Of a stretch of 64,000 nt of DNA, positions 47,615-55,504 are shown piece by piece (position 1 is the stretch's first letter; every line of letters begins with the position of its first letter). Made by a program: the position numbers and the translations under genes. The notes beneath the pieces were generated by a model. It was not told the origin of the DNA and did not search any database. It saw only the letters and a program-made list of their open reading frames with translations. This stretch comes from an uncultured Schumannella sp. (GTDB lineage: Bacteria > Actinomycetota > Actinomycetes > Actinomycetales > Microbacteriaceae): positions 53,659-117,658 of the forward strand of contig NZ_CAJQNT010000016.1 in assembly GCF_905479755.1 (NCBI RefSeq). The letters are read 5' to 3'.

Positions 47615-48199
47615 ATGGCCAGACCCGGAGACCGACGTCCGTTGATCACCGATCATGCGATCGGTGTGCTCGCCAGTGGGGGTGCGCGTGCACTTTCGCA
47701 TCAGGCCGTTGACAGGGCGGCTGGCCTCGCGACGGGGTCCACGTCGTACTACTTCCGCACCCGTCGCGACCTCGTAGTTGCGACGATCGGTCGCATAAAA
47801 GAGCACTCGCGCGCCGCTTTCGACGAGTCACCCGCACCTGTGACCGTCACTCCGCGGACGGCTGCGACTCTCATGGCGGACCAACTTCTTTTGCTCGCGG
47901 GTCCTCGCCGCGATGACGCACTAGCGGTGTTCTCGCTGCTGCCGGAGGTCGAAGGGGATCCCGAGTCGCGTGCGCAGCTGGCGAGTTGCCTGTTCTCCCG
48001 CGAGCTCGCTACGAACCTGCTCGTCGATCTCGGCGGAAGCGACGCTGACGGAGCCTCACTGGATCTGATCGACTTCCTCACCGGAATCCTCTTCGGGTTG
48101 CTCTTTGGTCAACGGCGAACGGAGGATGCCGGCAGGACGTCGATTGCCGAGGCATTGCAGCGGTTTCTCGTGGTCAACGTCGCCGCCGCGGGTAGCTGA
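47615..48199 (+). CDS. TetR/AcrR-family regulator carried by the IS481 element
   Basis: A 194-residue regulator. The N-terminal HTH covers about residues 10-52 (ALSHQAVDRAAGLATGSTSYYF, with the usual YYF turn). The C-terminal ligand domain has no recognised inducer. The ATG at 47615 follows GAGGAGGAA. Its stop overlaps the transposase ATG (TGATG), so regulator and transposase are made from one message and the regulator may hold down transposition as well as the zapE-like gene. Confidence 0.88.
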   Translation: MARPGDRRPLITDHAIGVLASGGARALSHQAVDRAAGLATGSTSYYFRTRRDLVVATIGRIKEHSRAAFDESPAPVTVTPRTAATLMADQLLLLAGPRRDDALAVFSLLPEVEGDPESRAQLASCLFSRELATNLLVDLGGSDADGASLDLIDFLTGILFGLLFGQRRTEDAGRTSIAEALQRFLVVNVAAAGS

Positions 48200-49161
48200 T
48201 GACACACGCGAACGCACCGCTTACACCAGAGGGCCGACGCAGGCTCGCTTCGCTGATCGTTGACAAGGGATGGCCGGTACGTCGCGCCGCGGACCGTTTT
48301 CAATGTTCACCGTCGACCGCCTCGAAGTGGGCGCGTCGATACCGGGTCGGACTTTCGCTCACTGATCGCAGCTCGCGTCCACATCGGCAACCGGCCCGCA
48401 CTAATCAACACGCCGAACGTCGCATCATCGCTCTGCGGTTCACTCGCCGTTGGGGGCCACATCGAATCGGCTATCACCTCGGTATCCCGCGATCCACGGT
48501 CGGGCGTGTGCTCGATCGGTATCGGATGCCGTTGCTCGCCCATCTTGATCAAGCCACTGGGCTCCCCGTCCGCAAGATCAAACCGGTCCGCTACGAGAAG
48601 AGCAAACCGGGCGAGCTGGTCCATGTCGACATCAAGAAGCTTGGGCGCATCCCCGACGGAGGCGGCCACCGTGTGCTGGGGCGGCAGGCCGGCGCAAGAA
48701 ACAACAAGAAACAAGGTCGCGGCTACGCCTACCTCCACCATGCGGTCGACGACCACTCACGGCTCGCCTACTCCGAGATCCTGAACGACGAAAGGAAGGA
48801 GACTGCCGCCGCGTTCTGGCGGCGCGCACGCGCATTCTTTGCCGAGGGCGGCATCCAGGTCAGCGCCGTCATGACCGACAACGGTTCCTGCTATCGATCA
48901 CACGCTTTTGCGGACGCCCTCGACGGGATTATGCACCGTCGCACCCGGCCCTACCGGCCACAGACGAACGGCAAAGTCGAGAGGTTCAACCGAACGCTGG
49001 CCGCCGAGTGGGTCTATGCCACCGCCTACGACTCGGACGAGGCTCGCTCGGCGGACTATCCGCGCTGGCTGCACCACTACAACCATCACCGCCCGCACTC
49101 AGGAATTGGCGGCGACGTCCCCTCATCGCGCGTTCGCAACGTCTCGGGGAAATACAGCTAG
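48199..49161 (+). CDS. IS481-family transposase
   Basis: A 320-residue DDE transposase. The HTH part (GWPVRRAADRFQCSPSTASKWARRY) is followed by an rve core with the acid triad in HVDIKKLGR, TDNGSCY and KVERFNRTL. The C-terminus ends NVSGKYS and then leaves the element: the last sense codon straddles the right end and the TAG stop lies in the duplicated target GCTAGA. Intact. Confidence 0.92.
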   Translation: MTHANAPLTPEGRRRLASLIVDKGWPVRRAADRFQCSPSTASKWARRYRVGLSLTDRSSRPHRQPARTNQHAERRIIALRFTRRWGPHRIGYHLGIPRSTVGRVLDRYRMPLLAHLDQATGLPVRKIKPVRYEKSKPGELVHVDIKKLGRIPDGGGHRVLGRQAGARNNKKQGRGYAYLHHAVDDHSRLAYSEILNDERKETAAAFWRRARAFFAEGGIQVSAVMTDNGSCYRSHAFADALDGIMHRRTRPYRPQTNGKVERFNRTLAAEWVYATAYDSDEARSADYPRWLHHYNHHRPHSGIGGDVPSSRVRNVSGKYS

Positions 49162-49613
49162 ATGTACTCGGCAGGGACGTTGGTGACACGGGGCTTGTGC
49201 CCGATGCCGAACTGGTTGCTCGAGGCGGTGCGGTTCTGCGTGCGCCGCGCCCACTTCTCGGCCTCGACGAGCACCTGTCGGAAGTCCTCGGCGCGGGCCT
49301 CGCCCTCACGCTCTATGCCCCACACGGTGGTGCCGTCAGGGTGGCGCACTCGGCGTTCTGCGGTCCATGTCCACGATGTCGGCAGTCGCTCGTCGTCCGA
49401 CCAGTCGGTGCCGGTGTACTGCTCTTCGATCGCGAACCGTGAGCGGACGTCGTTCTCCGGGTAGAACACGAAGTGCCCGGCACCGAACGTCTCGGGATCC
49501 TCGTAGAAGAACTGCACGCTGCCGTCGTACTTCCGGGCGATCTGGTTCAGTCCGTCATCGAGCGCGCTCATGGTCGCTGTGAGGCGCTCCCGGTCGGGTT
49601 CGCTCTGGTTCAC
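49158..49613 (-). CDS. Hypothetical transfer-module protein
   Basis: A 151-residue soluble protein with a probable alpha/beta core (KYDGSVQFFYEDPETF, HFVFYPENDV) and a basic C-terminal helix (WARRTQNRT). The GTG at 49613 overlaps the stop of the VirB4-like gene (GTGA). Its TAG stop is the CTAG into which the IS481 element inserted, so the protein is unaltered. No family is recognised; conservation with its neighbours is expected from gene coupling. Confidence 0.65.
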   Translation of the reverse strand: MNQSEPDRERLTATMSALDDGLNQIARKYDGSVQFFYEDPETFGAGHFVFYPENDVRSRFAIEEQYTGTDWSDDERLPTSWTWTAERRVRHPDGTTVWGIEREGEARAEDFRQVLVEAEKWARRTQNRTASSNQFGIGHKPRVTNVPAEYI

Positions 49614-51112
49614 AGTGTGCTCCCGCCGGGAGTCAGACCCGATGCCCTGGCGCTCGTGTCGAACAGTTCCAGCTCGGCAGGGTGTAGTTGTTGTTGAACA
49701 ACGAAACTGCGTTCCTTGATGCGCCACAGGCCCTGCCCGACGCCGAGCGAGGGCAACAGTTTGCGCTCGGTGGTCGTCAGGCCCAGGGTCTTGGCGGTGA
49801 CGCCCAACTGGTCGCTCTCCTGCCGGTAGATGATGCGCGTCTCGGCGTTCGCGAGCAGGCTGTTGGCAAGTGAACGCATAGCGCTGCCGGAGTCGCCGAC
49901 GTTCTCCAGATCGGTCAGCTTGTGAAAGATGAGGGCATTCGCGATGCCGTAGTGCCTGGCGAGACGCCAGTGCGCGTCCATTCGTCTCAGCAACGATGGC
50001 TGTGACATCAGACGCCACGCCTCGTCGTAGATCACCCACCGTTGCCCGCCTGCCGGGTCGAGCAGCGCCGATTCCATCCACGCCGAGCAGCACGTCATGA
50101 GTGCGCTGATGAGCGTGCTGTTCTCCGTCACCCGCGACAGATCGAGGCTCATCATCGGCAGCGTCGGATCGAACTGCACCGTCGAGGGACCATCGAACAA
50201 CCCCGCGAGGTCGCCTGCGACCAGCCGCCGCAAAGCATGGCCGACAATGCGGCCGTCTTCGGCCAGTCGTCCGTCGCTGTCGTCGGATGGGGCGAGGATG
50301 CGGTCAACGACCATCGGCAGAATCGGCACCGCGTTCTCCCGCACGGTCGCGGTCAGCGCCGTGTCGATCGCCGTGTGCTCCAGCGGGGTCAGCGTGCGAG
50401 CGAGCACCACCTCGGCCAAAGCGCCGATGAGGTCACGGCGACGAGCGGCCACGGTGCTCTCCCACTCGACATCAGTGAAGTGGGAGGGCCGATAGCCCTC
50501 ATCCAAGGGGTTGAGCCTGTTGGCCATGCCGTGCCCGAGCGCGATCGCGCGTCCGCCGACGGCCTCTGCGACAGCGGTATGTTCGCCTTTCGGATCGCCC
50601 GGCACGTACACGCGCCTACCGAACGGCAGGCTGCGGGTGTAGAGGGACTTCGCCAGGCTTGACTTGCCTGAGCCGACGATCCCGGCCAGGACGACGTTGG
50701 GTGCAGTGATGACGCCGTTGGCATACAGCACCCACGGGTCGTAGACGAACGAGCCGCCGCTGTAGAGGTCTTGGCCGACGAATACTCCGCTGGACCCGAG
50801 CCCGCCCTCTGCGACGAACGGGTACGCGCCCGACAGGGTGGCGGAGGTGTCTTGATGTCGGGGCAGGTGGAAGCGGCCTGGTGTGCGCAGCATGGATGGG
50901 CCGGGTTCGCCTGCGGCGGGCAGGTACTGGCGTGCGGCGCGTTCGGCTTTCTCCGCTTCGGCGCGAGCTTTCGCCTCTGCGTTTTTCCGTTGTTGCTGTT
51001 CGTGGTGCAGTTGGTTCGCGGCCTGGCGTCGCTGTTTGCGGTAGCGTCGCCGCTCTTTCGCGGGGGCGACCAGCACCGAGGCGTGCAGCTTCTCACCATC
51101 GTTGCGGTTCAT
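49610..51112 (-). CDS. VirB4-type conjugation ATPase
   Basis: A 500-residue ATPase that would power assembly of the type IV channel. An unusual N-terminal stretch (about 12-75) is a highly charged, probable coiled coil. Walker A is GIVGSGKSS (Lys150), Walker B is WVIYDEAW near 357-364, and LIFHKLTDLENVGDSGS and ETRIIYRQ are VirB4-like. It corresponds to the motor half only; the N-terminal VirB4 portion seems to be supplied by the SCO6880-like protein encoded upstream. ATGA overlap with the upstream gene. Confidence 0.85.
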   Translation of the reverse strand: MNRNDGEKLHASVLVAPAKERRRYRKQRRQAANQLHHEQQQRKNAEAKARAEAEKAERAARQYLPAAGEPGPSMLRTPGRFHLPRHQDTSATLSGAYPFVAEGGLGSSGVFVGQDLYSGGSFVYDPWVLYANGVITAPNVVLAGIVGSGKSSLAKSLYTRSLPFGRRVYVPGDPKGEHTAVAEAVGGRAIALGHGMANRLNPLDEGYRPSHFTDVEWESTVAARRRDLIGALAEVVLARTLTPLEHTAIDTALTATVRENAVPILPMVVDRILAPSDDSDGRLAEDGRIVGHALRRLVAGDLAGLFDGPSTVQFDPTLPMMSLDLSRVTENSTLISALMTCCSAWMESALLDPAGGQRWVIYDEAWRLMSQPSLLRRMDAHWRLARHYGIANALIFHKLTDLENVGDSGSAMRSLANSLLANAETRIIYRQESDQLGVTAKTLGLTTTERKLLPSLGVGQGLWRIKERSFVVQQQLHPAELELFDTSARASGLTPGGSTL

Positions 51113-51912
51113 CGTTCCAGCCCCCGGTTGCGTTTGATGTCCGCGATGCGGTCGGGGATGAACCATGACCCGTCGCCGCGCACTCGGTCGCGGCGTTCAT
51201 CTAGCGCCCGCCGCGCGGCCTCGGCGGTCGCCGCGTCCTGCGCAGGCCCTACGTTCTGCGGACCGTCGCTCTCCGGCGTGCTGCTGTCGGGCGGTGGGGT
51301 GTGGGCGCGGTACAGCCCGGTGTGCCCGAGGGCGTGACTGTAGATCAGGGCGTAGTCGCCGTCATCGATTCGTTGCGAGTGCGTATCGGTGGGCGGTTCG
51401 TCGTAGAGGTGCCCGTTGGTGAGCGCGGCGCTGGTGGTCTCGTCGCCGTAGTCGTAGCCGCGCAGATGCTCGATTGCGGCGTCGGTGCCGTCGCGGTCGA
51501 TGAGGTCGAGTACATGCCCGGCGTCGTCGCCCTGTAAGAACACGACCGTCACCCATTGCCGCTGCGGGAGATGCCAGGCGATGCGCCCCAGATGCCCGGA
51601 TGCCTGATCGAGCACGCTCTCGGCGGCACTGACGTGACTAGCGGTGTGCCGGAGTGCGTCGGCGGCGGCCCAGGCGTCGGCAGCCCCGAGATTACGGTCA
51701 CCGTCGTGGTGGGCGGCGCTGCCTTGGTGGGTGAGGCTGGCCCCGGCGAGTTGGATGAGCGATTGCTCCAGGGAGCGGGTCGCGCCGAGGAGTTCCCCGA
51801 CGATGCCGTAGAGCTTGTCAGGGTCCTCGATGCGACGGGTAGCGTGCGCGAGACCACGTAATGCTTGGCGGGCTTCCTCCGCGTCGGCAGTCGGGTCGTT
51901 GAACGTCGGCAT
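51109..51912 (-). CDS. Conserved hypothetical protein of the transfer module
   Basis: A 267-residue, largely helical protein. Residues 1-110 resemble a four-helix bundle (AEEARQALRGLAHATRRIED, then ESVLDQASGHLGRIAWHLP as parts of it), and the basic C-terminus ends ADIKRNRGLER. GGAGG precedes the ATG. It lies between the SCO6880-like protein and the VirB4-like ATPase and overlaps the latter by four bases, so it probably acts with them. No known family was recognised. Confidence 0.6.
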   Translation of the reverse strand: MPTFNDPTADAEEARQALRGLAHATRRIEDPDKLYGIVGELLGATRSLEQSLIQLAGASLTHQGSAAHHDGDRNLGAADAWAAADALRHTASHVSAAESVLDQASGHLGRIAWHLPQRQWVTVVFLQGDDAGHVLDLIDRDGTDAAIEHLRGYDYGDETTSAALTNGHLYDEPPTDTHSQRIDDGDYALIYSHALGHTGLYRAHTPPPDSSTPESDGPQNVGPAQDAATAEAARRALDERRDRVRGDGSWFIPDRIADIKRNRGLER

Positions 51913-51964
51913 GTCGGGCCTCCAGGTGAATCAGTGGGGATGGTTTCGAGGTGCGCCCGACGGT

Positions 51965-53434
51965 TCAGACCTTGCGGCACAGGGGCAGCGCGGCGGCGGC
52001 AAATGCCTGCGCCTGCTGTCCGACCAGCACGCGGGTCTCGCACGAGGCTTGGATCGCGGCTTGCTCGATCGCGGCGACTGCCGCTTCCAGTTCCTCGAGC
52101 GAGTCGGCAGACACCGAGATCAGCCCGGTGTAGCGAAGCACCCCGTGCCCGGCAGTCAAGTCCGCCTCCTGCTGGAGCACATCGTGGTACTCGGCGGTCT
52201 GCGAGGCGTCTTCGATCTGCCCGATGCGGGCACGCTGGGCGGCATCGGAGATGTACTCGGTCTTCTTGCGGCGAATATCGCGGGCAGCCTGATCGGTGCG
52301 CAGCGGGGTGCAGACCAGCGAGAACGCCCGATGGATACCACTGGACAGCAGCACGGGAGAGAGGAACCCCGGATGCACCATCGAGCGCGGCCACTCCGAA
52401 ATCCAGACGACGCAGTGATAGGCCGAGTCGCTGCGCAGATGCCCCCACGACTCGGTGACCGCGACCGGCCCGGCAGTGGCGAGGTCGTGCCCGAGGTCGC
52501 CGTGGCGTTCCAGTGTCGCGGCGATCGCCGGGTCGTACGCCGAGCGCAGGATGACTGCGATCTGTCCGGTGCCGAGCCAGCCCTTGCTCGTCAGGTCCGC
52601 CGAGCGCAACGCCGCCGACAGCGTGCCCATCTCCTGCCGCAGCACGTTTGCCGCGCCCTTGACTCCGCCGCCTGCGGTGCGAATCTGACGGGCGGCAGCA
52701 CGCATATCCAGGCTCAGACTGAGGGTGGTCGCGTGGCGTTCCCCGGCAGGACCGGCCCGTTCGATGAGTTCCTGATAGGTCGTCGCCGCCCACGAGCCGT
52801 CAGCGGTGCCGTGCGCGGCCCACCACTCGGCCAAGCCCTGGCCGGAGTCCGGCAGTGTGCGTTCCAGCACTTGCAAGGTGGCGATGCGCCCGGAGCGGCA
52901 CACGGTCGCCAGCACCCTGCCCCACGCGGTCACGCGTCGTTCTTGCTCACCGGGGTCGAGCAGCACGAACGCGGGATGGGTGATCTCGGTGACGACAGTG
53001 AGAGTGCCGGCGGTCGGGTCGTGCACCATCCCAGCCCCGGTCTCGGGATCGACGTACTCGCGCAACCGGGCCATGTCGCCTGGTAGCGCGAGTGTTCCCT
53101 CCGGGCGTGGGGTGACGATCCTGCGCCGGTAGGCCAGTTGCCCGCCGGTGGTGCGCCACAGCCACCAGCACGCCACCGGCAGCCACTCGACCAGCGGGCG
53201 GCTCGCGACCGGAATCCAAGTGATCGCGGCAGCGACAATCCAAATCGGCGCGGTGATGAGGAACAGGACACCTCCGCCTCCGTAGAACGCGGCCACGAGG
53301 CTCGCCCCGCCGACACCGAGGGTGATCAGCTGAGACAGAGACAGGCCGAGCAAGATGCCGCGCCTGGTGAGGCGGGAGAACTTCACGGGCACCAGCTCGC
53401 CACCGCGCTCGTGGGCCGTTTCAGTGTTCGGCAT
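51965..53434 (-). CDS. SCO6880-like type IV secretion protein
   Basis: A 489-residue membrane-associated protein. Two N-terminal transmembrane helices (about 28-75) are followed by a large cytosolic part resembling the N-terminal region of VirB4 proteins (TYQELIERAGPAGERHATTL and RAFSLVCTPLRTDQAARDIRRKK are recognisable). Such SCO6880 proteins are found next to VirB4 motors in actinobacterial elements; together they would replace a single full-length VirB4. It follows the VirB6-like gene closely (six bases). Confidence 0.75.
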   Translation of the reverse strand: MPNTETAHERGGELVPVKFSRLTRRGILLGLSLSQLITLGVGGASLVAAFYGGGGVLFLITAPIWIVAAAITWIPVASRPLVEWLPVACWWLWRTTGGQLAYRRRIVTPRPEGTLALPGDMARLREYVDPETGAGMVHDPTAGTLTVVTEITHPAFVLLDPGEQERRVTAWGRVLATVCRSGRIATLQVLERTLPDSGQGLAEWWAAHGTADGSWAATTYQELIERAGPAGERHATTLSLSLDMRAAARQIRTAGGGVKGAANVLRQEMGTLSAALRSADLTSKGWLGTGQIAVILRSAYDPAIAATLERHGDLGHDLATAGPVAVTESWGHLRSDSAYHCVVWISEWPRSMVHPGFLSPVLLSSGIHRAFSLVCTPLRTDQAARDIRRKKTEYISDAAQRARIGQIEDASQTAEYHDVLQQEADLTAGHGVLRYTGLISVSADSLEELEAAVAAIEQAAIQASCETRVLVGQQAQAFAAAALPLCRKV

Positions 53435-53440
53435 CGCAGG

Positions 53441-54808
53441 TCACTCCTTCGTCGGCTTGGGCTTCGGAGACGGTGGTGGCGGGGAACTGTCCGGCGTCTT
53501 CGGCAACGGCCCGGAGGGAGGCAGTGCGTGGGGCGTGACCGGAGCCTGCCCCGACTGCTCGGCACCGGACGCCGCTTGATCCGCCTGACCAGCGAGCGCC
53601 TGACCCGCTTTAGGCCCGGCGGTCGCGGCTGCCTTGACCACAGCAGCACCGGCCACGACTCCTGCGGCGATCGGCCCTGCCGCCGCTGCACCACCCCCGG
53701 CGCCTGCGGCTCCCGCGGAACCACCCGCCCCGCCCGTGCGCGCGCCAGCACCGCCCGCTGAGGACGGTGGCGGTGTCGGCTTCGCGTTGGGGCCGCCACC
53801 GGCGCTGCCGCTTGCCTTCTTGTCGCCGCTCTTGTCGCCCTCGTCGAGTACCTTCTTCGGTTCGCCGCCCTGCGGCCTGCCCGGTGTCGGCACGGGTCGG
53901 TTGAGGGCGCTCTTGGCCTCCTGCTCGGTGCCCATCGAGTTGTAGAGATCGAAACCGACGAACGACAGGAACCGGTAGGTCATGTACGGCGCGAACCCGG
54001 CCAGTGCCATCAGCACGACCCCGGCGAGCGGGTCGGCGATGTTCGATAGGTCGGCGTCGATCGGGGCCGACACCTGGGTCACCGCGACCAGCAGAATCAC
54101 GACAAGCACCAGCTTGCACAACACGAGAGCGATGACGAACATCGCCCACTTGGAGATCCAGCCGCGCGTGGCATCCCAGGAAGCACCGGAGAACGCAAAC
54201 GGGGCGAGCACAACCGCGACTAGCAGCAGCGCCTTGCGGATGAGCAGCGACAGCCACACGATGGCGGCGGCAGCGATGGCCAAGGACGCGAGGAAGATGG
54301 TCAGGATCGCCCCGACTCCGGGAGCGCCGACGTTCAGTGCGGTCAGTCCGGCGACGAGAATAGCGATCTTGTCGCCCATCGTTTCGGTGGTTTCCCCGGC
54401 GGCTTGGATGATCCCGATCGCGAGTTGGTCGGTGATCTCCAGCAGCAGCGCCACCAGCGTGATGACCACGAACGACCCGAGCACGCTCTTGGCCAAGCCG
54501 AGGGCGGCGCGGGAGAGGGCGGCGGGTTCTCGGCGGATCATGCCGGTGATCAGTTGCAGGCAGAAGAACAGCAGCATGACGAACACGGCGATCCCGAAGA
54601 TCAGGTTGTAGACACCGAGGTATTCGCCGCTGGTGACGTCGACCATCGTGGTGGTGTCGAAGACCGTCCAGACCGCCTCGAACAGCCAGGCGGCGGCTTC
54701 GCCCATCGCGCTGGCAAGCCAGTCGAACGGTGCCGAGATCAGCGTCGCGGCAGCTTCACCAGCGACATCACAGACGCTGGAAATGACGGGGATATCGCAC
54801 ACGCCCAT
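53441..54808 (-). CDS. VirB6/TrbL-like membrane protein
   Basis: A 455-residue polytopic protein with about six transmembrane segments in residues 55-290 and a long Gly/Ala/Pro-rich tail (about 320-455). It probably forms part of the inner-membrane pore of the mating channel, as VirB6 does. ATG 54808 has AAGGAGG ahead; a longer open frame is rejected. Conserved RREPAALSRAALGLAKSVLG lies after the second helix. The low-complexity tail could reach through the thick Gram-positive wall. Confidence 0.78.
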   Translation of the reverse strand: MGVCDIPVISSVCDVAGEAAATLISAPFDWLASAMGEAAAWLFEAVWTVFDTTTMVDVTSGEYLGVYNLIFGIAVFVMLLFFCLQLITGMIRREPAALSRAALGLAKSVLGSFVVITLVALLLEITDQLAIGIIQAAGETTETMGDKIAILVAGLTALNVGAPGVGAILTIFLASLAIAAAAIVWLSLLIRKALLLVAVVLAPFAFSGASWDATRGWISKWAMFVIALVLCKLVLVVILLVAVTQVSAPIDADLSNIADPLAGVVLMALAGFAPYMTYRFLSFVGFDLYNSMGTEQEAKSALNRPVPTPGRPQGGEPKKVLDEGDKSGDKKASGSAGGGPNAKPTPPPSSAGGAGARTGGAGGSAGAAGAGGGAAAAGPIAAGVVAGAAVVKAAATAGPKAGQALAGQADQAASGAEQSGQAPVTPHALPPSGPLPKTPDSSPPPPSPKPKPTKE

Positions 54809-54848
54809 CACGAGCCTCCTTGTAGTTCGGAGTTGTTGATGGGTGGGT

Positions 54849-55118
54849 TCAGACGGCCTGGCCGACGCCCCAGAAGAAGTTGATGAGCGTGACGGACGCG
54901 CCACACACAACAGCGGCACCGCACGAGATCAGAACGCCGATCTTGCCGCGACCGGCCAGGTGCGGGTTGGATGAGTTGGAGCCGTAGGCCCAGATGATCG
55001 CGGAGACGATCAGCGCCAGAACGCTGAGGATCAGGCCCACGGTCATGACTGCGCCGACAATGATGCGCAGCTGTTCGATTCCCGGCAAGCCGCTGGAGTT
55101 GGGGTCGATGTCGATCAC
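54849..55118 (-). CDS. Small pilin-like membrane protein (DUF6112-like), copy 1
   Basis: An 89-residue protein with two transmembrane helices (about residues 18-45 and 58-85) separated by a short basic loop (HLAGRGKIG). The layout is that of VirB2/TrbC pilins and of DUF6112 proteins in actinobacterial elements. It is clearly related to the next gene (shared LIVSAIIWA and G.IGVL segments). It may form a pore or short pilus with its paralogue. Confidence 0.7.
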   Translation of the reverse strand: MIDIDPNSSGLPGIEQLRIIVGAVMTVGLILSVLALIVSAIIWAYGSNSSNPHLAGRGKIGVLISCGAAVVCGASVTLINFFWGVGQAV

Positions 55119-55185
55119 GGCAGTTCTCCTTCATGAAGCGTTGGGTGGTTCTGCCGTCAGGTGCACCCCGCCGCCACACGTACGA

Positions 55186-55213
55186 GAGCGCCCGCCCCAG
55201 AGGGCGGGCGCTC
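55186..55213. terminator. Perfect 12-bp hairpin between the two pilin-like genes
   Basis: GAGCGCCCGCCC (55186-55197) and its exact complement (55202-55213) enclose CAGA. It begins 14 bases after the stop of the upstream pilin-like gene on the minus strand. No U tract follows, so it may stabilise mRNA or weaken downstream expression rather than end transcription. Confidence 0.6.
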
Positions 55214-55227
55214 AGAAGCCGTAGGGG

Positions 55228-55494
55228 TCAGAGTTGCTGGCCGATGCCGATCAGCCAGTTCATCCACGCGACACCGGCCCCGGCCAGGACTGCGCCGCCG
55301 AGGGAGACCAGCACCCCGACGCGGCCTTTGGATGCGGCGGCATAGTTGCCGGTGCTCGATGAGACCGCCCAGATGATCGCCGAGACGATCAGCATCAGCA
55401 CGGCGATCACGAGAGCGAACATCAGCAGCGCCCCGACGACCTCCCGTAGATCGCCGATGCCTGCCAGTCCGTCGAAGTCGGGAAACACGTTCAT
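55228..55494 (-). CDS. Small pilin-like membrane protein (DUF6112-like), copy 2
   Basis: An 88-residue paralogue of the protein at 54849, again with two transmembrane helices, a short basic loop (AAASKGRVGVL) and the end WMNWLIGIGQQL. Both proteins share the pattern L-x-G-I-x-x-L-R near the N-terminus. A strong hairpin lies between the genes, so this copy may be expressed at a different level from copy 1. Confidence 0.7.
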   Translation of the reverse strand: MNVFPDFDGLAGIGDLREVVGALLMFALVIAVLMLIVSAIIWAVSSSTGNYAAASKGRVGVLVSLGGAVLAGAGVAWMNWLIGIGQQL

Positions 55495-55504
55495 GACGCA
55501 CCCG

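Larger units (their letters stand above)
46537..49156. mobile_element. IS481-family element carrying zapE- and tetR-like genes, 2620 bp
   Basis: Inverted ends at 46537-46567 and 49126-49156 match at 30 of 31 positions and begin TGTA. They are flanked by direct GCTAGA at 46531-46536 and 49157-49162, which fits the known NCTAGN target of IS481. The cargo is a ZapE-like ATPase (leftward) and a TetR-like regulator (rightward, coupled to the transposase). All three frames are intact. The element sits between two transfer genes. Confidence 0.92.

Noticed and set aside
53634..53945. Proline/alanine-rich plus-strand frame across the VirB6-like tail
   Set aside because: Antisense of a Gly/Ala/Pro-rich low-complexity tail, which is open in several frames.
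55186..55213. Standard Rho-independent terminator
   Set aside because: The stem is strong but no U tract follows on the transcribed strand, and the same operon clearly continues, so it is listed only as a hairpin.
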